NCBI GenBank assembly: GCA_022730075.1
Contig: DZBX01000002.1
Location: 1-64,000, forward strand
DNA length: 64,000 bases
Origin: Rhodanobacter sp.
GTDB lineage: Bacteria > Pseudomonadota > Gammaproteobacteria > Xanthomonadales > Rhodanobacteraceae
Direction of reading: 5' to 3'
The notes under the pieces were generated by a model. It ran no database searches and was not told the DNA's origin. It saw nothing but the letters and a program-made list of their open reading frames with translations. Numbering within the stretch: the first letter of the stretch is position 1; each line of letters opens with the position of its first letter. This document shows positions 19,401 through 25,809 of the stretch, piece by piece. The translations under genes and the position numbers were made by a program.

Positions 19401-19595
19401 GCGCCCGTTCGCGCCCGGCGCGACACGCAGGCTGGCGTGCACGTCCTCGCTGGCATGCAGTGTCCACGCGCTGGCGTTGCCAAACTCGAGCGCGCGGATC
19501 ACCACGCCCGGTGCTTGCGCCGCCAGCGCAGGCAAAGCACAGACCAGCATCAGCAGCGACAGCAAACCGCGGACCGCAACGTGGCGCACCTGCAT
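16410..19595 (-). CDS. Large secreted six-hairpin glycosidase with discoidin-like domain
   Basis: A protein of 1061 aa. A signal peptide (residues 1-25) is followed by a beta-sandwich region (~30-190), a discoidin/F5-8 type C-like region (~210-330), and a long catalytic part with an (alpha/alpha) barrel. Typical barrel signatures are RSYARSWIRDGAMMSEALLRM and later PCCVDWKGADPTPENDSQGE. The WIRDG motif and acidic residues resemble GH15/GH63-like six-hairpin enzymes, but I cannot assign a GH family or substrate. It is the last gene of the sugar locus, 16 nt after the second permease. The ATG at 19595 is preferred because GAGAGG lies about 9 nt upstream; a GTG at 19601 is in frame. Confidence 0.75.
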   Translation of the reverse strand: MQVRHVAVRGLLSLLMLVCALPALAAQAPGVVIRALEFGNASAWTLHASEDVHASLRVAPGANGRTALCLGYDFPKGVAGYVEMQHPLPLDFPAHYALRLGVRGQGPRNGLQLKFISADGWNVWWYQQPEFAPPATWTTLHIAQREVGFAWGPRKDHRLRRSAALQLTIAAVQGGRGELCFDHFALLHAPAPPAQWPVPRASASSALPGHPAALALAMRAGRTWRSAAGGAQTLTLDLGAERPLGGLSFAVAASTGTPGVRVESSRDGRHWQAQRSLLLRSGTQVLLGLPQDPVAHWLRLAFSGNTQGYALGQLTLQAPGWGQPTSLLQTLAQLAPRGTFPRGLSGQQNDWTVLGVDGGKQTGLLSTDGRIEPFKGGWSIEPFLQTRGGLLDWSDVRITQALRDGYLPLPSVTWTKGPLHLQVTAFGAGTPAAARLLARYTVRNDGDAARHVTLALAVRPLQVNPPQQFLNTPGGFGPIHALDFRDGVLRVNDAQTLVTLGRPAGFVTGDLARQSLPQLLATMPLARAAVTQTDGLAQGALLYPLDVPAHGTASVGIAIPWTGAAPLSLTSAEKAAVQLQHDETAVAAAWQARLQRVQVQLPPQAQDFQQTIYSALWQILLDRDGAALQPGPRSYARSWIRDGAMMSEALLRMGEDRAVRDYLLWYAPHQFSNGKVPCCVDWKGADPTPENDSQGELIFAIAEYTRYTHDLALARQLWPHVVAAVHYMNHLRATQKTAAYRQGERTLYYGLMPRSISHEGYSAKPMHSYWDDFWSLLGYRDAAWLAGQLGKTHQRQAMTRDADDFQQDFFASIAATARWHHIDYIAGSADLGDFDPTSTTIALSPVGVQHALPQDLLRDTFARYWRDFEARADGRTPWQTYTPYEWRNVDAFVRLGWRARIPALLRFFFAGQRPAAWHQWAEVVRRDADAPGFIGDMPHGWVASDFLRSALDMLAYRSDHDQAMVLAAGVPGSWLDDGGIRIEGLRTPWGKLGYHYWRAHDGSVHLEIPAGSAMPPGGLLLTWPYAAAPGATLLDGQPVTWTHGALRITHLPAMLRVAAPE

Positions 19596-19611
19596 CGACA
19601 CAAGCCTCTCT

Positions 19612-20436
19612 TCAGCCCTTGACGCTGCCGAGCAGCAGCCCCTGGATGTAATAACGCTGCAGCAGCAGGAACAGCACCAGCACCGGCACCACGGTGACGA
19701 CCGAACCCGCCATCAGCATCTCCACGTCCTGGCTGTGCTGGCGCGCCAGCGAGGCCAGCGCGATCGGCAGCGTGTAGTGGCTGCTGCCGGTCAGCACGAT
19801 CAGCGGCCACATGAAGTCGTTCCACGCGGTGAGAAAGGTGAGGATGGTCAGCGTGAGAATGATCGGCTTGAGCAGCGGCAGCACCACGCGCGCGAAGATG
19901 CGGAACTCGCTGGCGCCGTCGATGCGCGCGGCCTCGAGCATCTCGGTGGGGATGGCGCGCGCGTACTGGCGCACCAGATAGATACCGAAGATGCTGGCCA
20001 GCGAAGGCAGGATCACGCCCGCGTAGCTGTTGACGATGTGCATCTCGCGCGCCAGCAGGAACAACGGCATCATCGCCACCTGCGTGGGGATCACCAGCGC
20101 GCCCAGCAGCAGGCTGAAGGTGCGCTCGCGCCCGGCGTAGCGCAGCTTGGCGAAGGCATAGCCGGCAAGCACGTTGCAGGCCAGCGAGCCCAGCGTGATG
20201 CCGCCGGAGACGATCAGGCTGTTGAGCAGATAGCGGCCCAGGTCGGCGCCGACGAACAGCGCGCGGTAATTCGCCAGTGTCGGATGCAGCGGCAGCAGCG
20301 GCGGCGGAAACGTGCTGGCCGAACCCAGCGGCATCAGCGACACCGACAGCATCCACAACAGCGGAAACAGCGCGACCAGCGCGACCAGCGCCAGCAGTCC
20401 GTTGACCCCCCATGTGGCGGCACGCGCGGCCTTCAT
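19612..20436 (-). CDS. Carbohydrate ABC transporter permease, MalG type
   Basis: A protein of 274 aa with six predicted membrane helices. The EAA loop, which contacts the ATPase, reads EAARIDGASEFRIFARVVLPLLKP. The C-terminus YYIQGLLLGSVKG is typical of CUT1-family MalG/AraQ permeases. The start overlaps the stop of the partner permease (ATGA at 20433-20436). It works with the preceding permease and lipoprotein to import a sugar, probably an oligosaccharide. No ATP-binding subunit is encoded in the cluster. Confidence 0.92.
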   Translation of the reverse strand: MKAARAATWGVNGLLALVALVALFPLLWMLSVSLMPLGSASTFPPPLLPLHPTLANYRALFVGADLGRYLLNSLIVSGGITLGSLACNVLAGYAFAKLRYAGRERTFSLLLGALVIPTQVAMMPLFLLAREMHIVNSYAGVILPSLASIFGIYLVRQYARAIPTEMLEAARIDGASEFRIFARVVLPLLKPIILTLTILTFLTAWNDFMWPLIVLTGSSHYTLPIALASLARQHSQDVEMLMAGSVVTVVPVLVLFLLLQRYYIQGLLLGSVKG

Positions 20437-21317
20437 ACCCAGCCCTTGCGGCGGCCCACGCGCACCAGCAGGAACGTGGCCGCCAGCGTGAACACGAACA
20501 GCGTGAAGGCGATGGCCGAGGCCAGGCCCAGGTTCCACCAGTCGAAGCCCTGGTTGTACATCAGGTACAGCACCGACAGCGTGCTTTGCAGCGGCCCGCC
20601 CTCGGTCATCACGTAGGGCTCGGCGAACAGCTGGAAATAACCCACCATGGTCAGCAGGCCGACCGTCATCAGCGTCGGCCCGAGCATGGGCAGGGTGATG
20701 TGGCGCACCTGTTTCCAGGCGCTCGCGCCATCGAGCCGCGCCGCCTCGTAGAGCTCGTCGGGGATCGCCTGCAGCCCGGCCAGCACGATGATCATGGCGT
20801 AGCCGAAGTTCTTCCACAGCGCGAAGAAGATGATCGTCGGCATGGCCATGTGCGGATTGCCCAGCCAGTCGATGGGCTGCACGCCGAACCAGCCCAGCAC
20901 GTAATTGACGACGCCGTAGTGTTGCTGGAACAGGTATTTCCAGATCACCGCCACGGCGATGATGTTGGCCACCACGGGCGTGAACAGGGCGGTGCGGAAA
21001 AATCCCTTCCAGCGCGCCAGGCGCGAATGCACCAGCAGCGCCGCGCCCAGCGCCGCGGCGATGGACAGCGGCACGCCGACCACGACGAAGTACAGCGTGT
21101 TGCCCAGCGCCTTCCAGAACAGGCCCATGCGCAGCACGGTCAGGTAATTATCGAAGCCGACGAACTGCACGTTCTTCAGGCTGGCCAGGGCGTAGATGTC
21201 GAAATCGGTGAAGCTCAGGCCCAGCGCCAGCAGCACCGGCACCAGGAAGAACAGGCCGATGACGATCAGCGCCGGGCCGGTGAACACCCATGCCGCCAGG
21301 GTCTGGTTGGACTTCAT
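20433..21317 (-). CDS. Carbohydrate ABC transporter permease, MalF/UgpA type
   Basis: A protein of 294 aa with six membrane helices. The EAA loop reads YEAARLDGASAWKQVRHITLP. The first periplasmic loop is short, as in CUT1 permeases outside the enteric MalF group. It overlaps the binding-protein gene upstream (ATGA at 21314-21317) and the MalG-type gene downstream, so the importer subunits are made in coupled fashion. Confidence 0.92.
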   Translation of the reverse strand: MKSNQTLAAWVFTGPALIVIGLFFLVPVLLALGLSFTDFDIYALASLKNVQFVGFDNYLTVLRMGLFWKALGNTLYFVVVGVPLSIAAALGAALLVHSRLARWKGFFRTALFTPVVANIIAVAVIWKYLFQQHYGVVNYVLGWFGVQPIDWLGNPHMAMPTIIFFALWKNFGYAMIIVLAGLQAIPDELYEAARLDGASAWKQVRHITLPMLGPTLMTVGLLTMVGYFQLFAEPYVMTEGGPLQSTLSVLYLMYNQGFDWWNLGLASAIAFTLFVFTLAATFLLVRVGRRKGWV

Positions 21318-22606
21318 GGCGCCAGCCTCCCGTGCGCGATCATCCAGCGCCGCTTGGCGAGGATGGCGTCGGTCTTGCGATCCAGCAAGGCGGTGGTCTG
21401 CGCCACATCGAGGCGGCCCCAGGCCGCACGCGCGGCAATGGTCTGCATCTCGCGCACGATCTGCTCGTATTCGGCGATGCGCGGCACCGCGCGCGCGCGC
21501 TGAAGTTGCGCGAAAAACGCCGCGGCGTAGGGATCGCTGGCGATGTCCGGCCGCGCGAAGGTGCTGCGCCGCGGTGGCAGGTCGCCGGTGAGCTGGTGGA
21601 AACGGTCCTGCACCGCGGGCTGCGAGAGGTACTCGATCAGTTTCCACGCCGCCGCCTTGTGCCGGCTGCTGCGGAAGATCACCAGGCTGGCGCCGCCGGC
21701 GATGCCCGAGTTGCTGTCGGCGCCGGTCGGCCCGGGCAGTGGCGCGGTGGCCCAATCCTTCTGCACCGAGGCCGGCATGCGCGTCTCGAATTCGCGGATC
21801 ATCCACGGCCCGGAAACATAGAACGCATAGTGTCCGCGCGCGAATTCGATGGGCACGCTGGCGATCTGCGTGTCGTCGATGCGTGGTGCGTAGCCGTCGC
21901 GGAAGAAACTCAGGTAGAAGCGCAAGGCGGCGGTGAACTGCGGCGACTGGAAGTTGCCGTACTGGTCGTGGCCCTTGAGGAACGAGCCGGGCTGCTCCAG
22001 AGAAAACGACACCAGCTGCTCGAACTCGTTCAGCGGCAGCAGCGCGGCCCAGTCGCCGGGTCGGGCGCGCGCCTTGATCGCCGCCATCATGCGTGTCCAT
22101 CCGGCCCAACTGGTGGGTGGATGGTCGAAGCCGGCCGCGGCGAGGATGTCCTTGCGATAGAAGATCAGCCGTGTATCCACGTACCACGGCACGCCATAGT
22201 CCTTGCCGGCGATGACGTTGCTCTTCCAGATGCCGGGGAAATAATCGGCCGGGGTGACGATGTGCGAGCCGGCGATGAAACGGTCCAGCGGCACGATCGC
22301 CCTCAGCGCGGCCATTTCCGGGATCCAGGTGTTGCCCATCTGCGCGATGTCGGGCGTGGTGCCCCCGGCGTAGGCGGTGAGCAGCTTGGCGTGCGCGGCG
22401 GTCCACGGCAGCTGCTGCACCTCGACGCGGATATCCGGGTGCAGCGTCTCGAAGCCCTTGACCAGTTGCGCGGCGGCCTGGCCTTCCTCGCCCATCGTCC
22501 AGAAGCGCAGCACGATGCGCGACTCGGACGGCGCCCGCGCGCAGCCGGCCAACAGCGCGGCCAGCAGCACGGGCAGCAACCACAGCAGGTGCAGCGCGCG
22601 CTTCAT
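21314..22606 (-). CDS. Sugar ABC transporter substrate-binding lipoprotein
   Basis: A protein of 430 aa with a lipoprotein signal peptide (lipobox LLAGC, Cys22) and a family 1 extracellular solute-binding fold: IVLRFWTMGEEGQAAAQLVKGF at the N-terminus and TTPDIAQMGNTWIPEMAA in lobe 1. It should capture a sugar in the periplasm and deliver it to the two permeases encoded next. The ATG at 22606 starts directly at the signal peptide; an in-frame ATG at 22615 would add three residues. It follows the glucanase stop by 16 nt, so polysaccharide cleavage and oligosaccharide uptake are co-expressed. Confidence 0.9.
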   Translation of the reverse strand: MKRALHLLWLLPVLLAALLAGCARAPSESRIVLRFWTMGEEGQAAAQLVKGFETLHPDIRVEVQQLPWTAAHAKLLTAYAGGTTPDIAQMGNTWIPEMAALRAIVPLDRFIAGSHIVTPADYFPGIWKSNVIAGKDYGVPWYVDTRLIFYRKDILAAAGFDHPPTSWAGWTRMMAAIKARARPGDWAALLPLNEFEQLVSFSLEQPGSFLKGHDQYGNFQSPQFTAALRFYLSFFRDGYAPRIDDTQIASVPIEFARGHYAFYVSGPWMIREFETRMPASVQKDWATAPLPGPTGADSNSGIAGGASLVIFRSSRHKAAAWKLIEYLSQPAVQDRFHQLTGDLPPRRSTFARPDIASDPYAAAFFAQLQRARAVPRIAEYEQIVREMQTIAARAAWGRLDVAQTTALLDRKTDAILAKRRWMIAHGRLAP

Positions 22607-22622
22607 GGCTGGCATGCGCTGC

Positions 22623-24089
22623 TCATTGCGTGGCCGGCTTGCCGTCCAGCCAGCCGCCGGTGAAGCCGGCGCGCTCGAGGCCACGGCGGATGGATGGGTT
22701 CTTGCGCATCACCCGCCAGACGAAGCCGGAACGGTAGTTCTCCAGCATCAGCAGGATCGGCCCCTGGTCGATGCCGAGGCGTTCGGAGTCCACCCAGCCC
22801 ACCCCCGGCACCACGCTTCCGCTGTTCAACGCCACGTTGCGATCGTGGAAGCTGGGATTGAAGGCATCGACATAGCCGTAGCGGCCATAAATGGATTTGC
22901 CGTACCTGGCCTGCATGGCCTCGACCATGGGGATGACGATCTTGGGCGCGAAAGCGATCGAGCCCAGCGCCGCCGTCGGCGCGATGGTGCCGTCGTCCAA
23001 GGTGCCGACGATGCCCGCCCCGCGTGCGGCATAACCGTAGAATTGCCGCCGCTTGCCATCGACCTTGAGCACGAAGTTGCCGGGACCGTCGCAGGCGGTC
23101 AGCCCCCACAAATCCTTGCCGTAACCGGTCCAGCCCATGGGGTTGGCGATGGCGTAGTCGCGCTGCGATTCGGTGGCGCGGCGACTGTTGATGAAATAGT
23201 CGCTGTGGTGGGCGCGCATGAAGGCATCCTGGATGCCGCGGAAATCGACCCACGACTGCGAATACTGCGAGGTGAACAACGGCCCGTAGCTGAGCTGTTC
23301 GCGACCGTAGTAGTCACCCCAGAACTTCGGATAGGTCGCGCTCCACGCGGCCCAGGCGTCCTTGTGGATCGGATGCGTGGGCGAGCCCAGCGCCTCGATG
23401 TACAGGATCATCGCTTCGTCATAGCCGCGATAGCTGTGCGGAATGAAGCCGGCTTCGGGCGTCCAGCCCATGCCGATCAACGGCGGATGCGGTTGCATCC
23501 AGGGCCAGTCGACGCGCTTGTAAAGTTTGCCGGTGATCGCGCGGATCTCGCGTTCCTGCGCCGTGTCGCGGTCGAAATAGCTCTGGTCGAACAACACGCC
23601 GGCCATGAACAGCGCGGTGTCGATGCTCGAAAGCTCGGTGCCGGGCCAGCGTTTGCCCGTGCGCATGTCGAGGAAGTGGTAGTAGAAACCCTTGTAGCCG
23701 GTCTCGCCCGATGCCGCCTTGCCCTGCGGCGCGTGCTCGAAGAACTTCAGCGTGGTCAGTACGCGCGCGATGGCCTGCTGGCGCGTGATCCAGCCGCGCT
23801 CCACGCCGATCGGATACGCGGTAAGCGCGAAGCCCACCGCCGCGATGCTGGAAAACGACGGTCCCGGATAATGATCGGGCGCGAGGCCATTGGCGGGGTT
23901 GGTGGTATCCCAGAAAAATTCGAAGGTGCGCTTTTCAAGCTGATCGAAGAACGGCGGCAGCGTGTGCTCCACCGGCAGCGTGGATACGAACGGCGCGGGC
24001 CGCGGCGCAGTGCCGGCCGGCGCCGCCAGCAGCGCACCGGGAAGCATGGCCAGCAGGATCGCGCAGACAATGGCATTGCGTTTCAACAT
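22623..24089 (-). CDS. Secreted glycoside hydrolase, GH144-type (PF10091 'glucoamylase' family)
   Basis: A protein of 488 aa with a signal peptide (residues 1-23, ending LLAAP) and an all-helical barrel. Recognisable stretches are LEKRTFEFFWDTTNPANGL, SSIAAVGFALTAYPIG, SSIDTALFMAGVLFDQ and SYRGYDEAMILYIEALGSP. This is the family formerly called glucoamylase (PF10091), whose characterised members are endo-beta-1,2-glucanases (GH144); that substrate is a family inference here. The ATG at 24089 has GAGG 6 nt upstream. A textbook intrinsic terminator on the same strand ends only 15 nt before the start, so transcription probably passes through an attenuator. Confidence 0.85.
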   Translation of the reverse strand: MLKRNAIVCAILLAMLPGALLAAPAGTAPRPAPFVSTLPVEHTLPPFFDQLEKRTFEFFWDTTNPANGLAPDHYPGPSFSSIAAVGFALTAYPIGVERGWITRQQAIARVLTTLKFFEHAPQGKAASGETGYKGFYYHFLDMRTGKRWPGTELSSIDTALFMAGVLFDQSYFDRDTAQEREIRAITGKLYKRVDWPWMQPHPPLIGMGWTPEAGFIPHSYRGYDEAMILYIEALGSPTHPIHKDAWAAWSATYPKFWGDYYGREQLSYGPLFTSQYSQSWVDFRGIQDAFMRAHHSDYFINSRRATESQRDYAIANPMGWTGYGKDLWGLTACDGPGNFVLKVDGKRRQFYGYAARGAGIVGTLDDGTIAPTAALGSIAFAPKIVIPMVEAMQARYGKSIYGRYGYVDAFNPSFHDRNVALNSGSVVPGVGWVDSERLGIDQGPILLMLENYRSGFVWRVMRKNPSIRRGLERAGFTGGWLDGKPATQ

Positions 24090-24104
24090 GATTGCCTCGG
24101 CTGG

Positions 24105-24141
24105 AAAAAAACCGCGCACCGCCTGTTCGGTCGGTGCGCGG
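24105..24141 (-). terminator. Rho-independent terminator / possible attenuator ahead of the glucanase gene
   Basis: On the minus strand CCGCGCACC (from 24141) pairs perfectly with GGTGCGCGG across a 12-nt loop and is followed by seven T residues (24111-24105). It lies 37 nt after the halogenase stop (24179) and its T-tract ends 15 nt before the glucanase ATG, right before that gene's ribosome-binding site. There is no room for a promoter between it and the gene. Confidence 0.9.
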
Positions 24142-24178
24142 AATCACGCACACACTTGAAAAACGTCGTGACGACCGC

Positions 24179-25693
24179 TCATGCGGGCGCCGCGCAGCGG
24201 CGGTCGATGAAGGTCTGATGCGGCGGCATCATGCCGGTACAGCTTTCGATCACCTGCGCCACGCCCTGCACGAACTGCCGGAGCTGGTCGTCGGGCATCT
24301 GGTCGACCAGCGGGTGATAGGTGCGCGGCAGGATGTTCTGCCCGATCATCACCTCCACCCAACTGGGTTCGGCGAAAAGTTCCTCGCTCTCGCGGAAGCA
24401 CCGCCCGCTGTCCGCGAACAGGCGCATCTTGTGCGCCAAGGCATCGGGAATCGACATGCGGGCGCACTCGCGCCACAGCGGCGCGTCGTCGCGCTGGGTG
24501 GCGTGGTAGTGCAGGATCAGGAAATCGCGGACGCGCTCCAGCTCGAAACCGAGCTGGGCGTTGTACTCGTCGATCACCACCTCGCTGAAATCATTCCACG
24601 GCAGCAGGCTGAGCAAGCGTGCGATGCCGGACTGGATGAGGAAAATGCTGGTGGATTCCAGCGGCTCCAGAAAGCCGCTGGCCAGCCCCAGCGCGACCAC
24701 GTTCTTGTTCCAGAACTTCTTGCGCATGCCGGGCGTGAAGCGCAGGAAACGCGGCTCGCCCAGCGGCTTGCCATCCAGGTTGGCCAGCAGGGTGGCCGCG
24801 GCCTCATCGTCGCTGATCAGCGCGCTGCTGTAGACGTGGCCATTGCCGGTGCGGTGCTGCAACGGGATGCGCCACTGCCAGCCGGCCGTGCGCGCGGTGA
24901 CGCGCGTATAGGGCGTGGGCGGGCCGACTTTTTCGCAGCCGACCGCCACGGCGCGGTCGCAACGCAGCCATTGCGAATAATCGGTGTAGCCGGTGTGCAG
25001 CGCCTGCTCGATCAGCAGGCCGCGGAAGCCGGAGCAGTCGATGAACAGGTCGCCGCCGATGACGCTGCCGTTCTCCAGCATCACCGATTCGACGTAGCCG
25101 TCCGCGCCGCGCAGCTGCACGTGTTTGATCTTGCCCTCGGTGCGGCGCACGCCGCGCGCCTCGGCATAGCCGCGCAGGTAGCGCGCGTACAGGCTGGCGT
25201 CGAAGTGGTAGGCGTAGCGGATGTCCGCCAGCGGCGAATTGGCCGGGGCGTCGCTGGCCGAGGGCATGAACCTGCCGCGTGGCGCCGCCGCCGTGTTGAT
25301 CGAATAATCGCCCAACGGACCGGCCCAGCCCTGTTGCCGCGCCTTGATCCAGAATTGGTGGAACGGCAGCGGGCCGACATTGGCGCCCAGCGTGCCGAAA
25401 CCGTGGATGTAACTGTCGCCCAGCCGGCCCCAGTCGTTGAACTGGATGCCCAGCTTGAACGTGCCCTTGACGGCCTTGACGAACTCGACCTCGTCGATCT
25501 CCAGCAGCGTGTTGAACTGCTTGAGGTGCGGCACCGTGGCCTCGCCCACGCCGATGGTGCCGATCTCCTCCGACTCGATCAGTTGCACGGCATAGCCCGC
25601 GCCCAGCACCTTGGCGCAGGCCGCCGCCGCCATCCAGCCGGCGGTGCCGCCGCCGACGATGACGATGTTTTTCACGGCTTGTAACGTGGGCAT
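24179..25693 (-). CDS. Flavin-dependent tryptophan-halogenase-family enzyme
   Basis: A protein of 504 aa. The FAD-binding GGGTAGW is at residues 14-20, the catalytic lysine is Lys80 (GTFKLGIQF; PrnA Lys79), the WxWxIP signature is W272-P277, and the active-site Glu346-Ser347 lies in FLEPLESTS, at the same numbers as in PrnA. All residues for FADH2-dependent hypohalous acid chemistry are present, so it is probably active. Such genes recur beside TonB-dependent receptors in xanthomonads and caulobacters, and Xanthomonas members have been reported as indole brominases. The substrate is unknown. The ATG at 25693 gives the canonical N-terminus. Confidence 0.92.
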   Translation of the reverse strand: MPTLQAVKNIVIVGGGTAGWMAAAACAKVLGAGYAVQLIESEEIGTIGVGEATVPHLKQFNTLLEIDEVEFVKAVKGTFKLGIQFNDWGRLGDSYIHGFGTLGANVGPLPFHQFWIKARQQGWAGPLGDYSINTAAAPRGRFMPSASDAPANSPLADIRYAYHFDASLYARYLRGYAEARGVRRTEGKIKHVQLRGADGYVESVMLENGSVIGGDLFIDCSGFRGLLIEQALHTGYTDYSQWLRCDRAVAVGCEKVGPPTPYTRVTARTAGWQWRIPLQHRTGNGHVYSSALISDDEAAATLLANLDGKPLGEPRFLRFTPGMRKKFWNKNVVALGLASGFLEPLESTSIFLIQSGIARLLSLLPWNDFSEVVIDEYNAQLGFELERVRDFLILHYHATQRDDAPLWRECARMSIPDALAHKMRLFADSGRCFRESEELFAEPSWVEVMIGQNILPRTYHPLVDQMPDDQLRQFVQGVAQVIESCTGMMPPHQTFIDRRCAAPA

Positions 25694-25770
25694 CGAGGCA
25701 ATTCTCGCGGAGGTCTGCACAACTACGGCGCGCCGGTCCATGGCACAGGATCAAGCCCGGCGCAGTCGCC

Positions 25771-25799
25771 GCGCGCCGGCGGATTGCCCGCCGGCGCGC
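25771..25799 (-). terminator. Strong hairpin between the TonB receptor and halogenase genes
   Basis: A 12-bp perfect GC-rich stem (GCGCGCCGGCGG with CCGCCGGCGCGC) with a 5-nt loop starts 10 nt after the receptor stop. It lacks a U-tract. Such hairpins can protect the 3' end of a highly expressed receptor message and reduce downstream expression. Confidence 0.6.
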
Positions 25800-25809
25800 C
25801 AGTTCGGGC

